64,000 nt of DNA from NCBI GenBank assembly GCA_020086605.1, contig JACBWW010000003.1:4997260-5061259 (forward strand), in the 5' to 3' direction. Below the pieces are notes generated by a model. It was given only the letters and a program-made list of their open reading frames with translations. It was not told the origin of the DNA and did no database searches. The stretch's first letter is position 1. The number at the start of each line of letters is the position of its first letter. Both the position numbers and the translations under genes were made by a program. This document shows positions 51,415-64,000 of this stretch, in pieces. The DNA is from Lanius collurio (taxonomy: Eukaryota > Chordata > Aves > Passeriformes > Laniidae).

Positions 51415-52680
51415 CTGCAAAGGTGTCACGTAAAACATAAGAGGATCTAAGTCTTGCAATTTACATAGGTATTAGAAAGAAACGTGCTTTGTCTTGTTCA
51501 TCTCATTAGTTAGCATAGTTTGTATGCAGGTGTTCTGTGATTTCAGGTGATCTCTCTGAGCCTAGTCAATGTTTTGGCTTGGATAAAGCAAAAAAAGGCA
51601 TGAAGGTTTTTGCACACTGCAGACTGTGCTCAGGCTGTCAGATTTCAGTTGGTTCGTTGGCTGTTGGCATGATGTAGGTATTTGGAAACAGTCTTTGTAC
51701 AGAAAGAAGAAACCAAACAGTGGGGTGGGATGGAGAGACAGAAAGAGAGAAGGAGAGAGAGTACAGATACCAATTTGTCAGACTACTGACAAAGTCCAGC
51801 TCCCTACTGCAGTTTGTGTGACTATTCAGAATTTGTGCTTTTCTCAGTCAAACATCTTGAGGATGTGGACATCCATGGCAACAGTATGTGTTACAGACCT
51901 TATATCTTTTCAAAGGTGCATTTTAAAATGTGACCTTTAAATGTCTTCAGATATTCAGAAGCACTTAGAGTTTGCAATTAGCATTATTCTTAATTATGGG
52001 TCACGAAAATTTTGATTCTGTGTCTTGCAGCAATGTGAAAGGCAAGTTTTGTTCTTTTTTACTGGTTTTTTTTATAGTCTTATGACTGCCATGCTGAGAG
52101 AAAAGCTAGGCAAGGTGGAACTCAGTCCACATTTCGCCTTTTCTAGGAAAACCCTGAACCTCTGCAGGGTGGGGTTTTCAGGGTGGTATAAGAGTGAAGA
52201 GACATCCTGAAAATGTTAAACAGTCTGATAGACTGTACGTAGGAACAGGCAGGAAAAGATAGTTGTGAGCTGTTATGGAATGGGTTCCTAGGTATGGAAG
52301 CAGGGTGAGTGGGATGGTGGGCAATTTGCTAAAACTCTAAAACCTGGCTGAGAGCAGCTCTAGAATGAGGGACTTGCTTCTAATGGTAAAGCAGGGAGAG
52401 GGAGAAGATTTATGAACGTTCTGTCTAGTTATTTATTTTTGCTTTGTCTTCACTTGTCACTTTGCATTTTCTCTATTTAACCAATTTTGAGGCAACAGAC
52501 TGAAAGGAAAACATCTGTGCCACACCACCACTAAATCTGTGTTTTTCTTAGTGGACAAGAGCCACTTGGACTAGACCCTGTGCTACCAAATAGCACCTGG
52601 CTTTGATATTTGGATAGTAGTTGATGATGGGGTCCTTATTCACGTCCTTTATGCTCTTCAGGCATTGCCCAAAACTCAGT

Positions 52681-52745
52681 GTTTTGTTTCGGTTTGTTGT
52701 AGGGGTTTTTTAGTTTGGGTTTTTTGGGGTTTTTTTGTGGAGGGA
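52681..52745. repeat. T/G-rich low-complexity tract
   Basis: GTTTTGTTTCGGTTTGTTGT followed by GGGG/TTTTTT alternation. Fourth T/G-rich tract in the window, again with T and G on the + strand. Confidence 0.8.
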
Positions 52746-55700
52746 GAGATGTTTCCTGCCTGTAGACTTTATATTTGCCTAATTCTTTTGCTCAAATTGT
52801 TTAGTTTTGGCCAGGAATTTAAAAGAAAACCCAACAGACACTCATCTTCCATTGAACTGCAAAAGGATTTAGACCTCTAATCTATTTCTTTGTCTCTGGA
52901 AACCAGAGCCTTTATTTGTGTTTTTCATCTGGCCTTTTTAATTTTGTATGTATTCTTCAGTTTATTTCCTATTTAATTGTTTAGCTGTTAATTTTAATCT
53001 CCCTTTTCTGTATAATCACTTCCATAATTGTTCTCACTGTTGCTCAGTCTGAGACTGATCTCACTCCTATTTAATTCAACAGCAGTACTATTACTGAGTT
53101 TAACATGAGCCTGATCAGCTTCTATTTTAGTAAATGACATTTTCTTGAGGGTAAAGGAAAAAGAGTACAGACAAAAGCTATAAGGCTGAATAGATCCTAG
53201 AAACAAAGTTATGTCATATATTGAAGCAAATACACCACAACCTTGCCAGAGATTTATAAAGGTAATATTTTTAGAATATTTTCCTCTCTTTCAGTAGAAA
53301 TAGAAGACAGTTTTAAAGCCCCCTTATAGAAACAGGAGAAATGATAACATCTTTTACACTGCCCCTAGATTAACTCTGAAAAATGATCTAAAGTATATTA
53401 AGAAATCACTACAGGAGATCTCACAGCATGCAATGAACCTCTGTATTTAATTTATGTGAAAACAGCAGGATTCAATTTTTCTAACATTATTGCCCTTTAC
53501 GTTTTACAGGAATCTGTGCTGGTGCTGCACAAATTCTAAAAAATGAGTTAAAAGTCATAAAAATTTGTCCAAAATGTTTGATATAAATGAGAAATATAAT
53601 TCAAAGGGATGAAGTCATTCTTTGGGGTCTCCTTGTGCTCACACTGTTAATTTTGCCATCATTAATAGAAATAGAATCATAACCCAGTGAAAAGTTTTTG
53701 AGATGAAACCTTTTTTTTCATCACAATTATCCATTATGTCCTAGGTTTTCCAAGAAAAATAGGTGTTTAATTTTCAGGTCATGAGTTCTCCACAGAAATC
53801 AATGCAATTGTCCACTTAAAGACAACTGTGCTCTCCAGGGCTCAATCCACAGCATTGTTTATTCTCACATTTGCTCCTTTTAAGTCCTAAATCTAGTTCT
53901 GAGATGCCACCAAGCTGCTCAGCAGTTATATTCAGCTGCAGCCTACACCTGGGGGCACTGCAGCTTCTACCCAGGGTGTTCATAGAGCTTGCTCATTATT
54001 GATACTCCTTAAGTGAATCAATCTGAGTCTCATAAACAAAACCAGAGAGTGGAGTGTCAAGTCCTACAGAAGAAAGATTTGCAAGTCTTATTTAAAATAA
54101 ATTAACATCTTGAGATGGGGAAGATATCTTTACAAGAATCTTAAACCGGAGTGATTCCTCTGCACAAACATAATCTAAATGTTTTACTGAGGAAGGAGTT
54201 CATGAAGAACCAAGCAGTTTCATTTTCCCCTTCAAATTATTAGTATTTAAAACAAAAAGTCACCTAGAGAAGTGATAAAAAGTTCAAAGATTTTGACACA
54301 ACACATGAAAGTTCTCTGTGATGATATTTGGGTTTCTTTGTTCTTCATTCTGAGTCTTTAATCCCATCTTCCTTTTTTAGCTTGATATTGGCACACTGGA
54401 TTAACATAGAATTAACAAAGCTGCAACATGAAAAAAGAGAGTATGTAGTGTATTCAGTTCACGTGGTTATATTTTTTCAATTTAACGAAGTAGTAAAATG
54501 CATCACTTCCTTGATCAACTACATTTGAAATTGCTGTTACAATTTTCATTAACTCAATACCTTCCCAGGCATTCCTTGTCAAATCATAACTGTGTGGTCT
54601 TCTGAATGCATAGGCAGTGGTGGTCAAATAGAGGAAAATAATGGAATTTCTTGAAAAATGAAAGTTTTAACTTTTCATTTATTCAGTTAATTTCCCAAGA
54701 TAACCTAATCTTATAATTTTATATTGGATTGTAATTATATTAAAATAAGTTATTTAAAATAAATTCAAATAATATTGTTTATCTGAAAGTTAGCAGTACC
54801 TAAATATTGGTTTTGTTTGTAAGCTTCATTCTTAGATATATAAACAGAGACTCTTATTTCTTTATTCAGCGTCCTTCTGGCAATTTCACCACTTACTAGT
54901 TTCCCCTTACTAACTCATTGCTCACAATTAGATTGTTTCTTTTATTGAGCAGTAATACCAGGTAACTTTTATGTCTGTTACACAGATATATAAACAGTAA
55001 CCACCATTCCTGGTGGATGATGGTAGTGGTGCAGATAGATTTGTGTGAAGATATCAAATAGCAGCAAACTAGCCAGCTAAAGCGCAAGGTTGAGAGGAAA
55101 TAAGATTGAATTTAAAGTAATTTTATATAAGATTGTGAACCTATCTGTGCTTATTATGTGGCAGAAGAATTGTCTTCCTTGAAAAAATAAAAGGTGTTTA
55201 GCACCTTTTGGATAGGTTAAAAACAGAGGGATTTTACTGCCAAACGAAAATAAAAATTAATGCTCCTACAAGATATAAGGAGCATCTTGTTCATAGATGC
55301 AGTGACTCTGTAGCTGAAACTTAAAATATTTGTTTAAAGATTAATATTTGAAAAAGGTAGGGTTTTTTGTTTTGTTTTAAATAAAAGTCATATCTCTTTC
55401 AAGTCTGGAACATTATCAGAAAGATGTCTTTCTTTGAGAGACCCTTTCAATGTTTACTGTTTGTCAGCTGTGTTATGCACCAGATAGATGATTCCTAGTT
55501 CTTTCAATTATCACAGTAAAAAATTCTATCAAGTAATTTATAAAAAGCAACAATTCCTACATGAAATTTTCAAAAAGAGACCCTTAACCAAAATAGTGTA
55601 ATAAGTAAAAAGAAAAGAGACATAGGAAACTCCATTTTACTATCTGTGTAGGAATACTTAATTAATGTATGCCAAATTATATAATTTCCTTAGACACTTG

Positions 55701-56812
55701 TATGTTGTCTTTGAATTACAGAAAACAAAATATTTTTTGGACATATTCAAGTAGTCAAAACTTCTTATTAAAAAAAAAAAGAAACCAAGAAGTATAAGCA
55801 GATGATTGAAAGTATACCCTAAAATAAGTGAAGGCATTAAGAATTTTGTAATGAAAGGTTTTGTGTCTAGTTAGGAACAGGTATTTGAATGCAATTCGTG
55901 TCTACTAAAGAGACATTTTCCTGCTTTTTTGGTGGGTACTGAGGGAAAGGTGAGTTTCTTTTGCTTCTGGTGAAACACATAATTATAAACTTCCAACATG
56001 AGAGACTTACTGATCAATTCTATAACATCATGGTCATGCTCTTCAATTACTGATATTTTTGTCATGTTCTTTCAAATGAGTAGGATGTGAAGGTGTAATA
56101 CATTTAAGAAGATAAATGAGCAGATATAAGAATTTCAGAGACTTTTGCTGTTTTCTAAATTTTTCATTTTGCCAGCTGCATTAATGAATTATAGCAGACA
56201 AATTCGAGGTAATTTTCTTCAAAATTAAAAATTTATTTTCATCTGAAACTTACCATCTCCTTCTTGGCAACAGTGATCTCATTTTGACAAAATCCTGGTA
56301 TATTTAAGCTAGAATGTGTCCAATACAGACAGTAGTTATGTTATTCTAATATGCACAATCCCAATCAGGAATACATAAAACTTTTTGAATCAAATATGCT
56401 AGAAATAACATTTTTCTGAATATTGAGTTAAAAACATATTTTGAGCATAATTGAATTTATTAGTATTCCCAAGAGACAATTACTGGTTCAGTGAGAACAA
56501 AACAGAGTCTTATGAGAGACACGAAAATACCATGTATCTGTTTGCCAAATATACCACTAAGCTGTACACAAAAGAGCTGAATACTTATTAATAGCAGCAA
56601 AAGGATTGAATGCTAAGTGACTTGATGTGAAGTCAAAAAAAATGTAACTGGCTAGTTTGAACACATTGGTATGAAACGTATTTTTTAAATCCCTCAGAGT
56701 TGATCTAACTGTGGTTTTACTGAAGCATAACTTAGGATAGTGGTTAATGAGCAAAAACTGAAGTTAATAATAAAACTTTGCTGGCTAAAATATCTATTAT
56801 ATTTTTTTTTCT

Positions 56813-56840
56813 TTTATTTATTTATTTATTTATTTATTTT
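56813..56840. repeat. (TTTA)n microsatellite
   Basis: Six to seven TTTA units directly after a T run at about 56801-56810. Possibly a decayed reverse-oriented retroposon tail. Confidence 0.9.
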
Positions 56841-57127
56841 AATTTTGGTTTTGGTTGGTTAGGAGTTTCTTTTTCAATATTGCATTCAAGAACATCACAA
56901 AACTCCTGTAGTTTGAATCACAATTGTTTTACTGGTTTTATTAATGGCAAAATTATCCAGCAATGAGTGAACTCCACATTCAGTGCCATTATCAGCAATA
57001 CTACAGATAAACCACAACATTAGATGCCACTAAGTTGTTAATGTATAAATGCAAATATCTAAACAGTCTTCTATACACAACCACAACATTTTCTAATGTT
57101 AAGACTCGTGGTGCTGTGTGCACTTTT

Positions 57128-57337
57128 CATAGAATCCTAGAATGCTTTGGGTCAGAAGGTACCTTAAATATCATCTAGTTCCAATTCCATGGCCATGGGC
57201 AAGGGATGCCACCAGGTTGCTCAAAGCCAAATCCAACCTGGTCTTTGACACTTTCAGAGATGCGTTACCCACAACTGTGGGCAGCCTGTTCTAGTGCCTC
57301 ACAACTGTCACAGTGAAGAACCACTTTCCTCTTACTA
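57128..57337 (-). mobile_element. CR1 LINE 3' fragment
   Basis: The + strand opens with TCATAGAATCCTAGAATGCT, the reverse complement of the CR1 tail. It continues with ATCATCTAGTTCCAA, GGGCAAGGGATGCCACCAG, CCAACCTGGTCTTTGACACT, GGGCAGCCTGTTCTAGTGCC and CAGTGAAGAACCACTTTCCT. This is the classical order of blocks at the CR1 3' end, over about 210 bp. It is antisense to GABBR2 and lies about 1.9 kb before the TM3 exon. 5'-truncated as usual. Confidence 0.93.
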
Positions 57338-59256
57338 ATTCACCGTTATGGACCACATGTATCTTATTTATTAATTTTAAGGAACTGCAGTAGTCTTATT
57401 ACATTATCATTAGTTTTCAATGAGCGTATCTTTTTTTCTTTTCCCTGCCTTTATATCTAGTCACTAATCACTACTAAAAATCTGAATTTATTTTCCACAG
57501 AAAGTTTTGTAGAAAAATATTTCAAAAATACAAAATGAGTGGGAATACAAAAATGGGAATTCTGGAAAAGTTTTGAAAGGCAAAAAATAGATAGCATGTA
57601 TTTAGATATGAAACATTTAGATTATTCCTAAGGTTTATCTTGGATGTCAAGTTTTGAATCTTACTAGAACACCTAGTTTCCCATCAATATGCATATCCTG
57701 AAATTACAAATTAAAAATCCCAAACTCTTCAGAAGTTAGATGTGAAACTAGGCTGGTTTCTAAGGAAAAGCATTGCCTTTAGGTTCTCTAAAGAATATTT
57801 TCCAAATGTTTTCTTAGAACTTCCTAGCTCCTCTAAATCAGATAGGTTTTTCATATCACAAAACATCTCTATTGGCCAAGCCTGCATTTTCAACATGGCC
57901 GAAAGAAGGCTGGCTTTCCCTGTCTCTAGCTTTCCTTCCCCTGTATTTAGCCATTGTCTCTCCATGTTTTTCAGTCTGTAGGGTGTGGCACTTTGGTTTT
58001 CTACATCTTAGTTCAATTTTGTGCAGTCTCTCATTTTATGAACTGGTCCGTGAGGAGTCTCTAGATGGAGAATGAGATTATTCCTCCTACTTGTGATTTC
58101 TCAGGATTTCAGATTCAACTATTGGCTTCCAGCTCCACACTCTGCATTTGCATGGTCTTCTACCTGCTATGTTCTGCAGTCTCTGCCCCATCTTTGGGAA
58201 GAAAATGGCCTGTTCAGGGCAAAAAAAACCTTTCAAACAGACAAACCTGCATGGTAATGAAAACAGAAACGTGCAAGGAATTAGAGAGGGTTGTGCAGAG
58301 CTTACTGCAACTCTGAAGGTCACTGTCCTAGCTGAAACCAAGTCAGAAAGCAAGGGCCTGTGTACAAGATACTATGGGCAGCAGGGTGGGGTGAGATTGC
58401 AGAAAAAGTATTTTTAATCTATGTTCTGTCCTTCTTGGTCAATTTGAAGGTTTTCTATTAAAAATTAAAAAAAAAAAAAAGGAACTTAGTCACATTTTTA
58501 CGCTAAAGACATAAATTCTATTTTAGTTTTAAAATCTCCTGGTTTTTTCTGGAAAGCTCACTGTAAATGTCTAGATAAGTCTATGTCAAAGCTATGGCCA
58601 GCTCTGGGTCTTATTACACCATTGCTCTGTGCAAGCCCACCACCTCCTTTTTCTGAGGCCCCATTTGCAGGTATTATCATTGACTCAGGTCTTGTTCACG
58701 TGGCTTGCCCACCAAGACTATGTTCGTGTTTTGCTGTTTTCTCTCATAGCATAATTCAAAATCTGTTGTTCTTATCTTTCCAGAATGCTCAGGTTTTTTA
58801 TTGAGTGATGCATATCTCACATTATACAATCTTTTCTTATTTAGTCTGAATTACATCTTATTTCTCTGTTCATTTCTCTTCAAAATGTTGCTGTTAATAT
58901 TAGCTCCCTGAGTGCTTTTTATGATCTGTCTCTTGAGTTCCTCCACTAGTTCTTTCCTCTATTTGCAAAGAAGACTATAAAAGTGAAAAAAAAAAGCACA
59001 GAATATTATAAGCAATTTATGAGTTTATATATGAGAGAGTTTCTTAATTCAGCACCTAGATTTGTTTTAGTTGGAGAGGAAATGGACAGAGGAGTAAAAA
59101 AAGCAAGTGAGCAATGAATGCGAAATTCTGCAATATCAACATTTTTGTGAAATTCTTCAGATTTTTTCTTTCTCAGGGTCTTGACAAACAAATGGCTGAA
59201 ATTATGATATCTAAATAACTTTTAACTTTGTCTTTTTTATGTATATACATTTTTAG
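57338..59256. other. Intronic sequence just upstream of the TM3 exon
   Basis: ORFs of 60-90 codons overlap on both strands at 57729-58417 and show no domain or matched splice sites. The final 40 bases form the acceptor region of the next exon (TTTTTTATGTATATACATTTTTAG). Confidence 0.5.
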
Positions 59257-59364
59257 GTCCGAACATGGATTCTTACAGTGGGATACACAACTGCATTTGG
59301 AGCAATGTTTGCAAAAACGTGGAGAGTCCATGCAATTTTCAAAAACGTAAAAATGAAGAAAAAG
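59257..59364 (+). CDS. GABBR2: GABBR2 exon: TM3 and intracellular loop 2
   Basis: Coding exon of GABA-B receptor subunit 2, encoding 36 residues in phase 0 at both ends (108 nt). It reads [20 protein letters not shown], then [16 protein letters not shown]. This equals the human protein over the whole exon as I know it. The first part is the third transmembrane helix of the class C receptor core; the basic second part is intracellular loop 2. In the heterodimer, GABBR2 is the subunit that activates the G protein, and loop 2 is part of that contact. The acceptor is TACATTTTTAG at 59256 and the donor AAAAG|GTGAGG at 59365. Because it is 108 nt and in phase 0, skipping would keep the frame but remove one helix. 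The next coding exon (starting IIKDQK in human) is not in the remaining 4.6 kb. Confidence 0.97.
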
Positions 59365-62049
59365 GTGAGGGAAAATAGACTTTTTTTCTTGCTGCCCTGT
59401 TAATACAGTTTTCTAATTGTTTCCCTACCTGTCCTAGATGGCCATAGACCTGCTGACTGTTCATGTGTCACATTCAAAGATCCTGAATAGTTTGATATTA
59501 GGGCTTTTTGGTTTCTTGTTTAGTCTCTGAGTGTTGGAGTCAAGCATCAGCCCTCCAGTCTTTATAATTAGAGGTGGAGATTGGAGTGGGCTGGAATATG
59601 TCAAAGTGAATTTGGATACATGCTCTCTCACAGTATGCCACTTCAGCATCCAGAGATCTTCTTCTGGTGGATTCACAGCTTTTATGAAATGTTTTCTGAT
59701 TATATCTACCTGAGACTCATGTATTATATACAGATTTCCCATGGATTGGTAGGAGGAAGCAAGAGAAAATGCTGCTTATAGCTTCCTGTTTCTAATTATC
59801 ATTGAAATTGCATAAGTTTAATACTGATCAGAATTGAACCACAATAGTTGTCTCTGTCATTTCTGGTACAGCACATTTTTTGTAAAGGATTAGGCTCAGC
59901 TTCGGTGTACTGCAGCTCCTTATGATATTTTTCCCATGAAGCTTCTTTTCATATATGAAGTACTTTTTATCAGATTGTTTTATTAAAAAGTTGGAAAAAC
60001 ACTGAATAGAAAGCATTTTGCTGGTAAAATCATTAAGAGAAATGCACATGAAATAGAAAAACAAAATTAATATTTTTATAGAGTGAGCAAAAGTGCCAAA
60101 TACTGTCAGTTCCTATGTGCATCAGAATAGTTTTTATTCTAATAACCAATGAACACCCATGTATAGCCAAATTAAGTAGAACAGTGTTCCAAAACCTTCT
60201 CAGATTCCTCTGTTTCCCTCTATGTGGGGTCATGGAAGAGCTCTAGTATTTTTTTTTCTTAGCACAATGTTATTTTTTCCACAATTTCAATGTGTAGGGA
60301 GTCTGTCACAATGGGATACCTCATTCCCTTAAAAGGAATGGACTTTAGATAGACAGGGAGAGAGTTAACTCAGTTTTTAAGAGGATTTATGTCTGAGGTT
60401 ATTAAGGAATTACATGCTGTGTCTGGAACTGGATCTATTACTCTGGCACCCTTACAACAAAACCACCTAGTACTTTCCCCTCCTATTTGGTCATGTCAGG
60501 TTTTCTCAAATATTTAATTATCATTCATTGTAAAATATAATGATGAGTAAATACAAAATATCTTAAAACTAATTAAAATTATAAAAATTTCTATACCAAA
60601 CCCAGGATATTCTGGGTGTAGTGAACTGGAAACCATCCTTCCTGCACCTGTGTAAAGAGCCCACAATAACTTATCAGTTTATACGACCAGAGTTTTATGT
60701 TTATATATATTTTTCAAGGATCTTACACTTTCCGTATTAACGTTTTTTAACCAAAGATGAGCCAGCATTTTACCTTCCTGAAAAATGAAATTTTATATTA
60801 CAAATGTTTTCAGCTATATTGGTACAAATATTTTTAAATTAGTGAACTTACATAAGACACTGACAGTCTAATACATGAAAGCATTTACTTCATAACCTTT
60901 ATTATCCTCAGAATTTTATAATTTCTCCAATACATTCTATTTCAAATAGGAGTGAACAGGTACTGTAATGGACTGTCACGGGTACTATAATGAACTGAGC
61001 TTTTGCTTCATTTTTTTTTTAACATTACATTTTAGATCTTCAAGTTGCTACTCAATATTAAATTTCACTGTCTGTTAGATAATTCTTTATTGCCCCTGTT
61101 CTTCAAGGGGCTCATCAACAAGTGCAAATTGTAATATGTTTATGCATGGATGTTAAAAATTATTTAAGTTCAGTTAAAAAGACACTGGCCCGTATAAGTT
61201 ATATAAACTTTCAGACATCTGAATGATGACCAATATACTACTTTGCTCTGAATGATACTGGAAATATCAAGGATATTAGCCCACCATCTTCAATATTCTA
61301 GAATTAAGTCAATAACACATTTTGTTCTGTGAACTTTAAAGAATTTTTTATTTAGATATCCCGCTCCAAATCACAAGCATGACTCATGAAGTACAACAGT
61401 TTTCTTAATGTAAAACAAATCAGCTATCCATGATAAGTGTTTACTAGTCATATATTTTCTTTGTCTTTGATTTCCCAGGATAGATAAAAGTGGTGTTAGG
61501 AGCTGACTGGAAAACATGGCATTCTTTACTTAAGTCTTGCAAAAATGACATTTCCATTTTCCGCAGATGTAGCTTAGATCAGAAGTAATATCTATCCATG
61601 GATGCACAGAAAATAGAAATTTTTGCAAACAATATCTAAACTGACAAATGCACAAATGCAGTGCTGCATGAAAAAGCACATTAATGTTTTCTGAATTAGT
61701 TGTCCCATGACAGAGCAGACTGGCATTACAAACAGGGGAGTACAAAGTTCCAAAATTATTTAAGTGCTGTGGTTCCTATTTATTTGTGATTGCTTCAGTT
61801 ACTACTTGTATATGACAGTAAAATCTGTATGACCTTTAGGCATACCACCTTTGCCTGTGATCCTCAACATGTTCATTGGGAAAATGTTTCCCAACATTGA
61901 AATTTCTTCAGGGTGAAATAATCTCTGTGTGGCTCTTGAAATTATTGCTTAATTCATTTCATGAAAGTGGGTGTTAAGTAAGGGAGAGAATATGATGAGT
62001 AAGTCTGTTTATCTTCATCAGAAAGGGCAGGGTTGCTTCTGTACTGTTA

Positions 62050-62069
62050 TTGTACACTTCAGTGTACAA
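62050..62069. other. Perfect short inverted repeat
   Basis: TTGTACAC and GTGTACAA are perfect inverted copies around a 4-base spacer (TTCA). The spacing differs from the 3-base spacer of a steroid-receptor element and the half-site is not AGAACA, so no factor is proposed. Confidence 0.5.
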
Positions 62070-62126
62070 CACGGCTTTTTTAAGAGATGAGTGGATGTCT
62101 GAGTGTGAGAAAACACACAGAATTCT

Positions 62127-62170
62127 TAATAACAATAATAATAATGATAATGATAATGATATTAATAATG
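62127..62170. repeat. (AAT)n/(GATAAT)n simple repeat
   Basis: AATAATAATAATGATAATGA followed by further GATAAT units, ending ATTAATAATGG. Likely length-variable. Confidence 0.9.
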
Positions 62171-64000
62171 GAGAGTGGAACTAAGTGAGTTAAAGTGCCT
62201 TGAATTCATAGAAGATTCTCATTAACTGCTGTTTATACAGCTTTCAAAAGTCTATTTTATTTTCACTCTTTTATATAGTCACTCCTCTGTCACTGAAAAT
62301 TAATAAACAATGAAATTCAGAATACAACCATTCTTTTATCAGGCGACTAAGGACAAATTTTGCAAAAGTCCCAGAGCTCTGTTACCATCTTTGATCTCGC
62401 TGGGGCTCAAAGGATGCAAATTAAAAATGCATTAATTTTAGCTGGATCTAAAACAGAGGGGTGCAAGGGAATCAATTTATGTCAAATGGAAATGACAAAA
62501 TCAGTAGGGGGAAATAATTTATTTTTGAGTTTTGAAGAGGTTAGCAGAGATAATGGAAAGTGGAATAGAATTAGTATTAAAAATAACTGTAAAACTTATA
62601 ATTGAGGTGCAATTCTGGTTTTCATACATTTCCTTTCTGTTTAGGCTGCAGAATGTCTTCTGCTCAGAGAGAAGTGGGGACCAGTTTTTTGTTTCCCTTG
62701 GCAGCAGGAGGGCTGGCAGCGGATAAGAGAAGAGAGAGGAGAATATCTGTGGCAGGAGAGCATGTGGTGTCCTGGGAAGCTTTAGCTAACTGAACCGTTT
62801 ACAGAAGCTAGCCCTTCTGGTAAATTTAGAAGGATGAGAAGCTGTCTGTTTTGATGGGATCTGCACTATCTTAGGTTTTTGGGGGTGTTGAAACAGTCCT
62901 GCACAGTGACTGCTCCTGCACAACGCCTGCATGCCAAATAAAGCCCGTGCACTTTTGATAAATACCAGAATAGTAAGAAATTCAAAGTAGCGGTATTTAA
63001 AGCCTCCATACATTTTATAAATTCTGCTCCAACAAAAACAAGCATCTGGCCATTTGTACATGGCTACTCTAAAACATGAAGATGATCTATGTCACGATGT
63101 TGCCTTTTTGCATTTGTGGTATTTGAAAGTACAATACATATTCTTTGACACTGCCATGATAAGCTTGTCTTGCCCTTAACAGAGTACATTCTGGATTTGT
63201 CTATTGGGACTTAATTCCTCAACTGTGGCATCAGAGAAGGGATGTTTTATCTTCAGTTTTCACTGAAAACATTATCATTGTACTCAGTTATTATTACCAC
63301 TGTAGACTTCTGGTGGCATATTCTTTATATTGACAAAGATGTTACAAGATAAATACTGAATATAATGACAAAAGAGCTGTATAACAGCCTCTTTTCTTGA
63401 GGCTTGTACTGCTATAGTTTTGCCAACATTATTCTACTCCTTCATGATAATTCATAAGCTTTTCTCTATATCAGTAATATCACAGAGTAAGAAAGCTACA
63501 ACCAAGCAGAATAGACAAAAATGACTTAGTCTAACCTGACTTAGCTCTGCCTGTCAGGCTAACATCTGGAAAACTTGTTTTCATCCGTTTGGCCTACTAG
63601 TTCCTGATAAGAATGCTAAAGAAAGCTGGAGTCTTCATGCCCTGCAGAGGTGGGTAGGAGCTTGTACAGATTACAATATTGACAGTAGGATGGGGAAGGG
63701 ACGCTGGCAGGGCAAGGGAACTTCAGGGTCAAGAGATCAGGAGCAGGAAAGAGACTGAAGAGGAGAAATCAGGTTTGTTGTTAATGACCTCAACAGAGAA
63801 GCCTGTCCAGATTAAAAAAAAATAAGGAAAATCTTGGGATTATATACTGGTAGAAGATATTGAAGAAGGAAACTGAATTTGGATTAAAATTCCTTTGGAA
63901 ACTAAGTTTCAAAGACAGGAAAGACAGGAAAGTCAGAAGTGGTCAAGAAAGCTGAGTAAGGTGGAATGCAGAGCCTGAGCATGGTATTTAAGCGGCAAAC

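Larger units (their letters stand above)
50340..56812. other. Intronic sequence
   Basis: AT-rich intron holding the minus-strand exon-like ORF at 51169-51414 (listed separately) and a T/G-rich tract at 52681-52745. Other ORFs, such as the minus-strand one at 52994-53206, are short and without splice support. No GABBR2 exon was found. Confidence 0.45.
59365..64000. other. Intron after the TM3 exon
   Basis: AT-rich, no named mobile element. It holds a trinucleotide-like repeat at 62127-62170 and a perfect inverted repeat at 62050-62069. ORFs of 60-93 codons occur on both strands without domain or splice support. Confidence 0.6.

Noticed and set aside
52994..53206. Minus-strand ORF ending in a stop, with a charged C-terminal half
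   Set aside because: No convincing acceptor; its position and stop do not fit a gene running through 51169-51414.
56254..56308. Possible 55-nt minus-strand exon with a good donor (ATG|GTAAGT) and a TTCTAG acceptor
   Set aside because: Its end phase (0) does not fit the phase-1 start of the exon-like ORF at 51169-51414, the acceptor lacks a pyrimidine tract, and the peptide is too short to judge.

Overview
The window is vertebrate nuclear DNA, almost certainly from a passerine bird, and lies inside one large neuronal gene. Two short coding exons on the + strand match GABBR2, the GABA-B receptor subunit 2: positions 16236-16296 (end of the ligand-binding-like ectodomain) and 59257-59364 (third transmembrane helix and second intracellular loop). 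Everything else reads as intron: AT-rich, dense in stop codons in all frames, with no other ORF I can assign to a known protein. The bird assignment rests on CR1 LINE 3' ends carrying the ATTCTGTGATTCTGTGA-type tail. The passerine assignment rests on a tRNA-Ile-headed, CR1-tailed SINE of the TguSINE1 type (27140-27287) and a solo LTR of a family I remember from songbird genomes (43977-44562).

Layout. 1-16235: intron, with a tandem-repeat block and a 400-N assembly gap at 2478-3031 and T/G-rich, A-rich and A/C-rich simple tracts. 16236-16296: ectodomain exon with a strong acceptor and a weak donor. 16297-59256: about 43 kb called here as intron, holding a compound GATA/ACAT microsatellite, one old and several younger CR1 fragments, the SINE, the solo LTR, more T/G-rich tracts, and a few exon-like ORFs of unknown meaning. 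59257-59364: TM3 exon. 59365-64000: intron, with a short trinucleotide-like repeat.

Main puzzles. (1) Roughly 135 residues should lie between the two exons: the end of the ectodomain, TM1, the first loops and TM2. I could not find their exons between the two on either strand, which suggests a local assembly loss, a rearrangement, or an oversight on my part. (2) On the minus strand at 51169-51414 there is a 246-nt open stretch bounded by good splice signals, with the same phase (1) at both ends; it could be an exon of a nested antisense gene, or chance. The window holds no bacterial-type operons, CRISPR arrays or obvious RNA genes.
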